The notes under the pieces are model-generated. The model was not told where the DNA came from and did not search any database. It saw nothing but the letters and a program-made list of their open reading frames with translations. From Dendrobium chrysotoxum (lineage: Eukaryota; Streptophyta; Magnoliopsida; Asparagales; Orchidaceae): 64,000 nt of DNA. The stretch's first letter is position 1, and each line of letters opens with the position of its first letter. Both the position numbers and the translations under genes were made by a program. Positions 11,347 through 22,140 of this stretch are shown piece by piece. Location: assembly GCA_019925795.1 (NCBI GenBank), contig CM034313.1, positions 25,966,932-26,030,931 of the forward strand. Reading direction: 5' to 3'.

Positions 11347-12539
11347 ATATGTAGAGAGAGAGAGGGCAGAATCACACCTAGTTCCCTCAAAATTATAATT
11401 TTGTTAAATTAAAAAGTCTATTTAGATAACTTTATCCCCTCAAATCTTATTTTGCCCATATTTAAACAAATAATAATAAAAAATCACCTCCAGCCCGATT
11501 TAAGAACTCTATCCACTCTCATAGTGACTTTCGATTTGACAAGAACAATGCCATTAAAGGAAGCAAAGAAGCTTCTTTAGCGGCTCTTTCAAAATCAACT
11601 ACAAGAGAAATCAAAGTAGCAACAAAGAATAATTATGAAGAATAAGAGATGGTGATGAGGAAAAGCAAACGGTATGCAAGCTATAGCTTTAGAAAGAGGA
11701 TAGACAAATCTGAGAGAAGAGAAATTATAAAAATAGAAAGGTAATGGCAGAGCAAAACATAACATCACACCTTTTGCTACTTCATTTTTTCTTCTAATTA
11801 ATGCAATTAAATCATTTGATTTTATTCTCACAATGCATTTAATGATTATTATTTTGGGGATTTTAAATGAGTTGTCATAATCCTTAGAAAGAAAGATTAA
11901 GGCATTTAAAATTGGTGTTAAGTATCAAAACAATGGCAATGGATGAGAGTATGGATGGAGCAGTTACTGGATAAGTGTCACGGTTTCGTAAAAACTTTGA
12001 AATTGATGTTCCCAATATGAATGATGCATCAAGGCTCGTCCATTGAGCTATGCAGGGTTTTGGATGAAATTATCCTTCCAATATTCCAATCATTCTTCAA
12101 ATTTTATATTCATAAATATGAGATTCAAACACCATATAGTTGATCTTATAGAGGTTACCTTTGCTCCCGCATAACTCGCATATCACGTCAATCTAATACG
12201 AATAACTTCCATCCGTTTATAATGAAGGCAGCAAACATTTCCAAAGGGAAATTGGAAAATAATTTTCCCTTAGTTTATTTTCCATGGCGATGCATTAACC
12301 AATCGTAGAGTTATGTACTAATTTCATATCTTTCGTAGCAGTTATATCAAGTATGGCAATGTAAGTTTTGTTCTTCTGCAATTTGTTTGCATTGTGTTGC
12401 TGCTGTTGCTGGTACGAGACCTGTGAATGCTCTGTGTCTGGATTGTCTCTGCTGCTGCTGCAGTTAGCCATATTCATGTGGGCTCCGAAAATTCAGCCCC
12501 GGCCTCCGCCCGCTTTTGTGCTTTCTTCGGGGGAGTTTT
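11345..12539. other. Non-coding flank; one small Gln-rich frame
   Basis: Mostly AT-rich. A 60-codon minus-strand frame at 12295-12477 contains five consecutive Gln and a Ser run. It follows a short GC-rich stretch (12480-12545) and could be a first exon, but no family is recognised and no splice partner was found. Confidence 0.4.
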
Positions 12540-13485
12540 AACGAATTAAAGTTCCGGGGTAAATTTTGGAAGGTAGATGAGTTTGTAGATTAGACACTAC
12601 CGAGAGATTTCTCCCTCATTTTACGAGGACTTTATGATCTGAGTTCTGGTTTCCTATAGGTGCAAGCCCCTATAGTTAATTACCCCTCCCGGTAATGAAA
12701 GAGAACTTTCAATTAAGGCTAGTCGTCAATCAGATACGTAGAGATACGTATCTGGCATATAGTAGCAGCATGGGTATGAGTATTGGAAGTTTGAAAATTT
12801 GATATTTAAAATCAGAAATTTCACCATCTTGCACTTAAAGCGGATGGTGGGGGAATGGATGATAGACCCGATCAAGATCCCATGGTTCCTTCATCCCGGG
12901 ACATCGTGATACCTGGTCTACTTAGTCAGAGGAGGTAGTCGACCCAACCTGACAGAATGATCCTTGTCGGCAGCCATGGGTTGCTTCGTCCAAGGGTACC
13001 TTGTAGACCTGGGGTGAGTGTTTGCCTAAGGGGACAAATTTGAATCCACCTTAGCTAACAGAGGGCTTTGTTCCCTATCGATCATATCCTATTGATTCAT
13101 ATCTCAAAGATTTGATGCCATTGGGGAGCATACGGGCTCTGGCCATGACCATAATATAATGGTGCCATTTGGCGGCGACCATCTGGTTCAAAGGGCCCCG
13201 AGTCATAACCGTTTATCTTGCAGTGTCATTTGGCAGCGAAACTGCTGGTTAGAGGACTCGTACCACATCCTTGCTTGCAGGAGATTGTTTGAGAATGGAT
13301 CCTAGTGATATTTTCGACTAGGCATTAGCTCTTTGTGAGCTACAGTTATTTTCAGATTTGTCCACCTCGGCAAACTATTATGGAGGGTGGATGGGTTTTT
13401 CTTTAAGTGGTTGATGGATGATTTTTAATTTTAAATATTTTTAGAGTTTTTAGATTTTGGGTGGTATTTGAAATAATCTGTGTGG

Positions 13486-13636
13486 ACCCCTCCGGTTGAG
13501 GTTTGCATTCAACACGGCCATCATCGGGGTGACCTTGAGGTCACTTGAAAATATTTAGAGTTTGAGGGCATTTTGAAATATTTGAAATTAACCCCTCCAG
13601 TTGAGATCTGCATTCAACGCGGCCATCATCAGGGTG
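13486..13636. repeat. 46-bp tandem pair
   Basis: Copies at 13486-13531 and 13591-13636 share the frame acccctcc-gttgag-tgcattcaac with about five differences. Several are C/T or G/A changes. Confidence 0.85.
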
Positions 13637-13830
13637 CATGAGCTCATTTATATTTTATTGATTGGACCCTGTCGACTCTATCTACTGGTCGATAGAGGAT
13701 CAGGTCTCGTAGGCTTTATGCCTTTGTTAGTGAATTCTCTTGATTATAGGCCTTGAAGGCCTAATATGAACTATAAAATAAATATCTCGGTCGATCTCGC
13801 GACCACATATTTATTTAATAGTTCGAGCCG

Positions 13831-14100
13831 CGTCAACTCCTATCTACCTGAATAGAAGGATCGGGCTCGAACTTGAATTCACTTATTGACCCGCGCAGCA
13901 TCCCTAGAAGTCACGTGTGTACCAATAACACTCTCGTCGAGGCCCATGCGGGTGTTTGGAGGCATTTTATGATTATTTACTGAACCTTGTCGACTCCTAT
14001 TCACCTACTTAGGAGAATCGGGTTCAAATTTGTCAACCCACGCAGCATCCCTGGACGTCACGTGTGAACCAATAACACGCTCGCCGAGGCCCATGCGGGT
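13831..14100. repeat. About 115-bp tandem pair
   Basis: Copies at about 13831-13953 and 13988-14100 share landmarks gcagcatccct, gtcacgtgtg, accaataaca and ggcccatgcgggt in the same order. A shorter related piece (tgtcgactctatctac) lies near 13670. Confidence 0.85.
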
Positions 14101-15248
14101 TATGATTATATATCCCTTTCTGTGTACCTATGTGTATACAAATTACAGTGCACGTGCGGGGATATTTTGGACATTTGGAAGAGATCTTCGACGACGACTC
14201 ACAGGAGCTCCTGTTTGATGTATTCATTTGGTACTTTGCTTGCGAACAATAGACTGAGTGTACAACGGGTCCCCTATAGCGGCCGTAGGAGTTGGTATAT
14301 ATTATAAATCTTTTACTTTTGAGTTCTGTGCAATTATCATATAAGCCTAGGGAACTGCTCATTCATCAGGAACTTGTAAACCTTAATAATCTTATTCAAT
14401 TTGGCATTCAGAACTTGGTTGAACCAACATTCATTCACTTCATCTTTGAAGATGATTTGATCTAGTTTTCTGTTCCTAGAACTTGTATAGAGAAGCTGCA
14501 AGCAACTCCCTAATCATGCCATCGTCCTCATTTTCTGTTGTTGATGATGTAGATCTTACTGTATTCATTAAGTGCTCTTCACATTCCAGTTATGTGCATC
14601 TCCTATTACATTTTGATTACAGAGATTCGATGCATCTATTTCACAATCGAGCAGTATTGATTGTGCACTGGCCCTTAGGTCTTCTTCACAAATACATTAT
14701 GATTATTAGTGCCACTATTCATAGATGAAGTATTTGTTAGGGATCCTTGAATATTTGCCTTGATGTTGATTTCTGGAGTGTTGTAAAGCAACTGTTTCAT
14801 CTGCTAAGTGCCATTTACACCTCTTTGCATTTTGATTAGCTCAAAGATTTCCAAAACTCTTTGAGAACTTTATGTTATTTGATTGATTGTAAGCACGTTA
14901 TTATCCTCTCAATTGGATCTCTGTTTGCAAGAAGGTTATTGTGTTCATTGTATGTCAAATTCTTCTACTTGAAGGGAGCCTATGTATTTTCTTACGGCTG
15001 GACAGTAGTTGATTGTGAAGCTCAAGTATACTTGCTTGCACTTTGTCATTAACGACGATGTGTGGTCACATTCACCGTTGATTCATTTCCTTAATGCTTT
15101 CAAATTCTTTCAAGTATACTGATGGAATAACTTGACACGAATGCTACAGGTTCTACGTTGATTGTACTATTCCCTTAGTGAATCAACGCATTCCTCAGGA
15201 GTCTTTCTAATGAGCTAATATATTCGCTGTATGTTGCCTGTGACCACC

Positions 15249-15560
15249 TATATTGTGGACTCACTTGCATTACGAATAGACCACCACATTGTGAATTCTT
15301 TAATTCATGCTTGTAGGTGAGCCACATTCATTAGATGCTCTTTTTCACATGTATATGTAACATACATATCTCTTACAAGATAGTCAGCATTGATGATGTG
15401 CATGATATCTTCTCCATGATTTTCTTGTATTTATTTGCAGATATGTTGCATTTATTATAGACTCCTTGTGTTATGAATAGAACACCGCATTGTAGATCCC
15501 TTGCATCAAGAGTATGAATGACATCTTTTCCACATCCTTCTTGCATTGGTTTGTAGGATG
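15249..15560. repeat. Diverged tandem pair, period about 203 bp
   Basis: The stretch around 15249-15340 (ggactcacttgcattacga...) is repeated in diverged form around 15451-15555 (agactccttgtgttatga...). Both continue to a shared 'ttgtaggtgagcca / ttgtaggatgctac' block. Confidence 0.7.
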
Positions 15561-15599
15561 CTACACCCATTTCATATGAATTGTTACTGTTCATGGAGA

Positions 15600-15925
15600 T
15601 CTATCGTTATGTCCCGTGTGGTCCAATTCAAATCTTTACTTGGGTTCAACTGATCAAGTTTTAATATTCAAATCAAGTTCTTGTTTGAGTCCCATGTCCA
15701 CAAGTGTATTCTCCAAGTTCAAATTCGTTTGGGTTCAACATAGATTCTCTTCAAATTGCAAGTTCACTTGAGTCAAATGAGTTTAAACTCTTGCAAGTTC
15801 ATTAAATTTGTCTTGAGTTTAAATGTGTTTCAAGTTTGAGTTCACTTAAGTCATTTAAGTTCTGGTTTAGGTTGAAGTTAGGTTCATTTGAGTTCATTTA
15901 GGTCCAGAAGCCATGCTTGTCTAAG
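15600..15925. repeat. Low-complexity AAGTTCA-rich tract
   Basis: Many irregular copies of aagttca, gagttca or ttgagtt occur here, without fixed period. Confidence 0.6.
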
Positions 15926-16024
15926 TCCAAATCAGGTTCGAGTGTGGTCTTCTCTTCACCCGAAATTTCGACAGCATTCCGGCATCTCCCCCGTTTAGGG
16001 GAAATTATGGAAAACTAGGCATTT

Positions 16025-16412
16025 CCCACCACGCTTAAGAAAGCGTGTATGGTAGGTGCCCTCTTTCGAGGACACAGCGGCTGTGTAAAGTCTTCAATCC
16101 CCACCACGCTTAAGAAAGCATGTATAGGTCTTTAAATGTACCTGAAAAGAAGAGCAGTTGTTTCCCCGCAGGTACAGAGCCGTGTACGGGTACCTAAAAT
16201 TATCCCCACCACGCTATGAAAAGCGTGTATAGGGCCTACCCTCCTCGCCGTACGTGTCGCACCGGGTTCCTTCCCACCACACTTAAGAAAGCATGTATAG
16301 GCGGTTTGCCGGCCCAACACGAACGCCGAGGATAGGATTTTAGGTGATTACCCGTTTCGCTGCAAGCCTCGCGACGCACTTCCTCCCACCACGCTAAGAA
16401 AAGCGTATATAG
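16025..16412. repeat. Five interspersed 28-bp hairpin repeats
   Basis: A unit starting cccaccacgcttaagaaagc and ending gtgtatagg occurs at 16025, 16100, 16205, 16273 and 16385. Each contains an inverted pair ACGCTT / AAGCGT around a 4-nt loop; copies 2 and 4 have one-arm changes. Spacers of about 40-85 bp are GC-rich and unrelated. Being evenly preserved between diverged spacers, the unit may be a protein-binding or RNA hairpin element, but that is a guess. Confidence 0.85.
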
Positions 16413-16539
16413 GTGGTCGTTTTGTCACGTTACAAGCCTCGAGGACGAGTTTTCGAAGTTTTAAGTTCGGAAGTTTATACCTGACGATGTCGCCGGGGTC
16501 GGCATGCGGATCGAGGCAAGTAAGATAAGAGATTTCTCT

Positions 16540-16973
16540 CTTTTTATTATTAATTATAATTAACCATAATTAATTATAATTAATAATAATTAATTACAGA
16601 TAATTAACTAATCATAATGAGTAATTAATTAAGTATAATCAATTAATTAATTATAATTATAATTAATTAATAATTCATCATAATTAATTATAATCACTTA
16701 TAATTAATTAAGTAATTATATTTATTAGTTAATTATAATCGGTTAATTAACTATCACCATTAATTAATAATTAACTATAATTAATTAAAATTATAATTAG
16801 TTAAATAATTATAATTAATAATTAATTACTAATTATTAATTGATTATGACTAATTTATTAAATATAATTAATTATAAATACTTATAATTAATAAATTAAT
16901 TATAAGTAATTATAATCAATCAATAATTATAATTAATAAATTAATTATAATCAATCAATAATTATATTTAATA

Positions 16974-17008
<35 letters not shown>
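16540..17008. repeat. AT-only tract (taattaattataatt) ending in (TAA)n
   Basis: About 440 bp built almost entirely from taatta/ttataatt words with very few C or G, followed by roughly nine TAA units at 16981-17008. It separates the hairpin repeats from the GC-rich island. Confidence 0.95.
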
Positions 17009-17009
<1 letters not shown>

Positions 17010-17770
17010 TCCCTCGCCTCCTCTCTCTATAGTTCGGCGGGTTTACGGGACTTGGCCGAAGAGGCGCATGAAAGGGAGCAAGTTACCTTCGCACACAGCA
17101 AGCTCCCGTCATTACTTCCGTCAAAATGTTGTAGCTTCCGATCCTACAAGAGGGGAAAGTCGGAGGGGGAGCGAAGTCGATCGGCTGGAGGGGGTTCGGC
17201 TAGGGCAAGGTATGGGGAAGAAGCTCTCTCTCTCTCCCTCTCTCCCTCTCTCTCTGGGTCGGCGGGATAGAGGCGACGGGAGGAGGCGGCTTGGGGGGAA
17301 GGTTTGGCCGCAGGTTACAGGGCAGTAGGTTGGAGCAGGTGGGTTTGGTGGTTGCGGCTCAGAGATCTGGAGGTGAGGAGATCGGATCAAGTGACGTTCG
17401 CAAATGGAGAGGGAGGTAGCGACGGGAGCTGAGTCGTAGTCGGAGCGAGTGAGCTCCGATCATTGCTTTGGATCAAATGTCAGAACTTCCGATCTCACAG
17501 AGAGGGAGAGTCGTGGAAGGAGCGAAGTAGTAGTGTGTGTTGAAGCAACCGCGAGCCCTCTCCTTTTATAGACGCAAACGGGAGCGACGATCGGAGCATG
17601 CACGCGGGAGAAGCGACGTTTCGGCACCATTGCAGAGCTGCGACAGGATTTTTCACAGAGGATCGGGATGGGTCCTGTAGCAACGGCATGGGCAGCGGCA
17701 GGTAATGATTTTGGTTTTTTTTTTTTTAATTTCTTTTGCCTGCTTTGATTTGACTGTAGCGGGAAGGTCA
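17009..17770 (-). promoter_or_regulatory. GC/CpG-rich island with a minus-strand TATA box
   Basis: The composition switches sharply to CpG-rich. On the minus strand TATAAAAGG lies at 17562-17570, followed by a pyrimidine-rich leader. A 42-bp direct repeat occurs at 17135-17176 and 17486-17527 (cttccgatc...agcgaag). Overlapping frames on both strands look like composition artefacts. The island could be a promoter, or the LTR/leader of a non-autonomous element that includes the hairpin repeats downstream of it. It lies beyond the 3' end of the host gene. Confidence 0.45.
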
Positions 17771-18457
17771 ACAATTCATCAACTGCAACATTTGCATGTA
17801 GAGATGAATGATTCTAATGCTGAATAGGTATGATTGTAACAGCAGTTGCATCGTAGTACGATGGTAAATTACAGTTAACGTTTATTCTATCATGAACAAC
17901 ATGCAATTTGTTTGAACACTTGAGAACTGAAATTTGTGATCAACCTTTTGAGTCTCTTTTATTATTGACTAATGCATTCAGTATTCTTTTGACCGAGATG
18001 TCTCCTTACCTGCATGCAGTAGGAAGAATGATCCAGAGGGAATTTCATTTGATGAGTAAAGTAGATGACGCTTTAAAAGATTGCATTACAAGATAACTTA
18101 GAGAACAAAATCCAAAAATGGAATAACACCAGCATAGATATTTGCATATTGCATCAGAATAATGGAAAACAGTTCAACTGTGTAGTATCACAATATGTTA
18201 TTCTGCTCAGCCTGCATTACAGGATCTTGTCGGTACATTAGGTCCTAATTTTGCAGGGAAAAAATCGTGCATTGGTTTGGATTTACACCATGAAAATCCT
18301 GGAATACAAAAAAAATAGTATTCTTTTTGTTAGATATACCTTCAAACACAGAAGGGAAAGAAGAGGGACAGAAAAAGAAAGCATCGATGAGCTTCCTTGT
18401 CACTTTTGGTGTGTTCAAGAAAAATAGGAGAGAAGAATGAAGACCTACCCAGCGTAA
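17771..18457. other. 3' flank / probable 3' UTR of the DUF92 gene
   Basis: This lies just downstream of the stop codon on the minus strand. An AATAAA-like signal can be read on the minus strand near 17958. A 62-codon plus-strand frame (17908-18096) matches no family I recognise. Confidence 0.4.
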
Positions 18458-18589
18458 TCAAAAAATGTAGACACATGCGAGACCTGTAAGAAGCGTTGTT
18501 ATTAAAACAGACAACGCATTCACCGCATTGTTGTCAAGAACTTCCATTCCTGAAATTCTGATTACAGTAGGTGTTTTTCTTCCAACCAC
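18458..18589 (-). CDS. DUF92/TMEM19 family protein (PGR-like), last exon
   Basis: Terminal exon of 132 nt encoding 43 residues plus TGA (18458-18460). It starts VVGRKTPTV, includes ISGMEVLDNNAVN and ends with a hydrophobic helix closing in CVYIF, the expected C-terminus of plant DUF92 (TMEM19-like) proteins such as Arabidopsis PGR. The 3' splice site AG is at 18590-18591 and joins in frame to AAGAAA at the end of the 19045-19293 exon. The intron between them is 455 bp. There are no stops or frameshifts. The family are integral membrane proteins; biochemical function in this subgroup is unsettled, though the related DUF92 enzyme VTE6 is a phytyl-phosphate kinase. Confidence 0.9.
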   Translation of the reverse strand: MVGRKTPTVIRISGMEVLDNNAVNALSVLITTLLTGLACVYIF

Positions 18590-19044
18590 CTTCAAAAGAA
18601 CAAGAAACAAGTTTCAGCTATTACAAATGAGAACATAAAAAAACTTCTATTTCCGCTTTTCTTTGCAAGCATAGCGATCAGTATGCCACAGTATATGCCA
18701 TCAATGCACCAACCTAATGAATGGACACCTTTTATCAAAAAGAAACCCATTGTAACATTTTTCACTGAAATGAGGATGAAAAGAAGAGGGAAAAAAAGAT
18801 ATTATGCAAGCGGGTCAGGCCCATAGATTATGTGAGACAGTTATTCACTCTCTTTCTAGCAACCTAACACAACCGATTCAGCTTAGAAGATGGGTAATCA
18901 CTTTAAAATGCTGTCTTCAACAACTTTCTTAATTTCTTTCCTTTGCTTAATTGATGAACTAGTTCGTTGATTGATGAAAATCTCAAATTCAAACAAAATA
19001 GAATAATACGGTTAAAAAGGATAGATTGAAAATGGTATAATTAC

Positions 19045-19293
19045 TTTCTTCCGCAAAGTGCAAAATCCACTAAATTGGAGCGTTGCACCCAATATAGAAT
19101 CAATTAGGCTTCCGCAAAGCCCAGCAATTGTAGCAATAGGAACTACAAGCAGCTCTCTCCACGCAACATCAGTACCACATGAAACTGAGATCCAACCGAC
19201 CATTACAAAAGTCAATCCAATAACTAAGCCAGCTGCGGCAGCTGCTAGAAGGCCTTCTACAGAAACTGCTCCATTGGTGCCCTTTCGAACTTT
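19045..19293 (-). CDS. DUF92/TMEM19 family protein (PGR-like), penultimate exon
   Basis: An 83-codon, phase-0 exon. It begins KVRKGTNGAVSVEG, continues through a membrane span (about residues 18-35 of the exon), and contains the family hallmark GLCGSLIDSILGATLQFSG, ending FCTLRKK. The donor is GT at 19043-19044 (AAA|GTAATT) and the acceptor AG is at 19294-19295. It joins in frame both ways. It is fully open and conserved, which argues for a working gene. A retroelement insertion begins only 28 nt upstream of this exon in the sense direction. Confidence 0.93.
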
Positions 19294-19316
19294 CTGATCA
19301 TGTAAAATATAGATGA

Positions 19317-19321
19317 TTAGT
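19317..19321. repeat. Target site duplication, left copy (ttagt)
   Basis: Matches 25404-25408 exactly and flanks the TG...CA ends of the composite Gypsy element. Confidence 0.75.
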
Positions 19322-20947
19322 TGATGTAGAACGTATATGCAAAGATGAAATGCTTAATGAATTTGCACGCTTAGTATTTAGAGAACAAAATAAATTATCC
19401 TTCAAGTGAGTTTGACGACGAAGTAAAGCACAATGAGCGGTAAAACAAGTTTAGGCCGAATTACATGCATAGAAATTAAGATCGTAGACAGTCAATTTAA
19501 TCTTAACATTGCATACATGAATGACTTTCAATAATAAATCCCAATGCTAACAATAAGATAAGTCACTAAGTAAGGATCTCTCATTCAACTCTCTCTAGTC
19601 CTCTAAACTTTAGCGGAGAAGAGTTGGCATGATCGTTGTGAATCAAGTATATAATCATGATTGAGAAATAAACTAAGAACATAAATGAATTGGAGCAAGA
19701 GTTTACCCAAAGGAGAGGAGTTATGATGCTCCGGTGTGGTCGATTATGTGCTTGGGGACAAGAGGACAGCAGTCACAACAGCAAGGATGGCAACTTGGGG
19801 CTTGGGGAAGACTCCGGGCAGCAAGTCCACACGCTTCCAATCCTGGACAGCAGCTCAATTCTAAGGTAAAGCAGGTTTTGGCTGATCCGTTGGAGGGAAT
19901 AGGGTGGAATACGGGAATAGGAGTTTTCCTTAAAGCTCTCTTTCTTTAAATTAATTCAGTGACAGATTTAATTGGGGTGATTTGGATTTAATTCCAAAGG
20001 AAGAGTCTTGATTTTGGAAAGAAATAAAGAGAAAGAGAGAGAGGTTGGGCCGGCCAAGAGAGAGAAGGGAAAATAGATGTCTAGGTTCGTTGTATGTGGT
20101 CCAAGCAATAGATGTGATTGAATAATTAAATCTGATTTACAATTTCAGATTTAATTTAATTAATGGGAGGTTCCTTTTGGGGTTTAAGAGTTAGGAAAGG
20201 AGTTTTGAATTCAAATGAATTTGAATTCCTACTTAAAGACTTTCCTAAAATGTGTTTGGAGGTTGAAAGAAAGTAATTAAGTGATGTTTGAATTTTGAAT
20301 TTCAAAAAAACCATGGGTCATGGGAGGAGGGGCTGGTGGCTAATGGGAGCTAGAGGGGCGGTGGTGAGAGGTGGCTGATTTGTGAGGCCGGTGGGTGTGG
20401 TGGTGGGGAAGAAGAAGAGCTCTGACGGTCAAACTAGGGAGATGGGCCAGCGGGTGGTGGGGCAATGAGTGGAGGTGGTTATGGGGTGGCCGGCGGCTTC
20501 AAAAGGTGGGAAGCTTGGGGTGGCCGGCGGCTATAGGGTGGAGGTAAAGAAGAGAAAGAAAACACAGAAGAGATAGGGAAGGAAAGAACCACGAACCGAG
20601 GACGCTTCCACCGATTGATGGGTATTGCGTTTGGCTTCTCCTAGGCTCTCTCCTCTCATGAACTCACAAAGAGATCAAAGCACAATTAGAACTCACAAAG
20701 AGATCTTGAACAAAACTGAATTTCATTTCAATAAAAATTATCATCCCCTCACAAAGGAGGAGGGGAGGGCTTTAAATAGCCCAAAACAAAGTGACAATCA
20801 AAAGTACTAAAATACCCCTTGGGCTTACATATGTCTAAACCCTTAAGTAAGGGCAAAATTGGAAAAGACAATAAACATTAAAATAAATCTAATACATCAA
20901 ATAATAAAATAAACATAAAAACAAAACTAGAGTGGATGTCCTCATCA
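19322..20947 (-). repeat. Left (3') LTR of the composite Gypsy element
   Basis: On the minus strand it begins TGATGAGGACATCC at 20947 and ends GTTCTACATCA at 19322. A TATA-like CTATTTAAAG lies in a short palindrome near 20780, followed by twin copies of ctctttgtgagttc (about 20640-20710) that mark the R region. The body is rich in pyrimidine on the sense strand. A GGGAGAA purine run abuts its start. Confidence 0.75.
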
Positions 20948-20954
20948 TTCTCCC

Positions 20955-21125
20955 GGGGTGGGAGAAAACTCGACTCCGTTTAGTAACCATTCCGGGTGCT
21001 CTTGTAGAACTCTAGTGCATCTGGATCGATCTGATGTATCTCCTCGCGCTCTGACGACGGATCCTCTGACTCTGGTTTGCCTCTCCACCTCATCAAATAC
21101 CTTCTTCGTCCACCCTCATTTGTGG
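20955..21125 (-). pseudogene. Chromodomain fragment at the end of the Gypsy polyprotein
   Basis: The minus-strand translation reads RRRYLMRWRGKPESED, then IHQIDPDALEFY, a TAA, then TESSFLPP. RRYLMRWRGKPES is the aromatic-cage region of a chromodomain, which in chromoviruses steers integration to chromatin. It runs to the LTR start. It is shifted in frame from the integrase piece upstream. Confidence 0.65.
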
Positions 21126-21226
21126 AAATAATGTCATCACTCGGAATCATGTCAACCTTCTCCGCTATAGGTATTTTGGAAATATTTTGGGAGTAGAGGT
21201 AGGCTTGGGGTTCTCACAAGGTGGGG

Positions 21227-21589
21227 TCACACAAGGCCTAATTTGAAGTGAATTTGTGGTTTAAACTCTGGACCTTCAAAGGCTACTAAGTCTTCTATGT
21301 TAGAAAAGGAATGAATGTTGAACTCTGCAAGCAGATCCACCACGTAAGCGCTGTCATTGATCTTATTAACTAGTTTAACTGATCCCGCGCTTCTAGCATA
21401 TAATTCCTTTACAGTTCCTTGTGGGAGCCGCGCCGGACGAATCCGCACCATCACTGAATCACCAACCTCAAAAGTTTTAAATCGTCGTTTAGATTCAACA
21501 TGAAGTTTATAATTATTATTGTTCTGTTCAATTAGGCGTGCAATTTCAGGGGATGAGATGCAAATGCGGCATGTTAAATGCGAAATCAT
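21227..21589 (-). pseudogene. Gypsy integrase C-terminal region
   Basis: Contains YKLHVESKRRFKTFEVGDSV, MVRIRPARLP, LYARSAGS and INDSAYVVDL, the post-core region of Gypsy integrases just before the chromodomain. No DDE core precedes it; 21590-22140 holds no recognisable domain. So pol was deleted from behind gag to here. Confidence 0.85.
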
Positions 21590-22140
21590 GTGTCCAAAAT
21601 TTAAGACTTAACAAGATAAATGATATGGGAAAAAATGTGATGCAAGAGTTGTGATAAGCATGATGAATGAAATGAAATGTGGACTTACATACAAATTTTT
21701 AAACAAAGGAAAATTTTGGAAGACAACAAACTACAAAAAATACACACAAACATACTAACTCACAAGCACACATAGATAGGAATAAAGATGGATCAGTCAC
21801 AAAATGAGAGTACATAAAGTTTCCAAGTTTAAAGGAACTGGTGTAGGAGGAGCAATGAAGACATCCTTAGCTACAAGGGCATTTTTATAAGGAGTCTCAT
21901 CTAGAGTCATAGGTGGTCTCCTAGGGGCAGTAGGGTAACCTAGTAAGATCATCCAACTATGAGAGGGAAGGTCCTTAACAGGGAAGGATAAGGGTATAGA
22001 GGGCAAAATGTAGAAGTCAGGAGTATGAGAGGATAATGGGTCATGACTCACTACCATAGTAGGATAGCCCACAAAATCACCAGTAGGTATGAGACTCAAG
22101 AGATGAGGTAGAGTACCTATAACAGAAGTGGGTACAATAG

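Larger units (their letters stand above)
12540..16019. other. Repeat-rich non-coding region, probably degraded LTR-type element
   Basis: There are no coding domains. The region is unusual for several local duplications (listed separately) and short inverted motifs. Its texture resembles long LTRs or untranslated parts of non-autonomous retroelements, but no terminal repeats or primer site were identified, so this is inference. Confidence 0.4.

Noticed and set aside
12295..12477. Gln-rich first exon
   Set aside because: CAG-repeat composition, no recognised domain and no splice partner; kept only as a note.
14030..14362. Small ORFs on both strands
   Set aside because: They overlap the tandem duplication and lack domains or codon bias.
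16025..16412. CRISPR-like array of five repeats with spacers
   Set aside because: Spacing is irregular, repeats are diverged, no cas genes exist, and the context is a plant nuclear genome.
17052..17390. Overlapping ORFs on both strands in the GC-rich island
   Set aside because: Frames on both strands with Arg/Ser/Gly/Pro bias are what GC-rich DNA gives by chance.
17908..18096. 62-codon plus-strand ORF downstream of the DUF92 stop
   Set aside because: It looks protein-like in places (KVDDALKDC) but matches no family confidently and overlaps the probable 3' UTR of the minus-strand gene.
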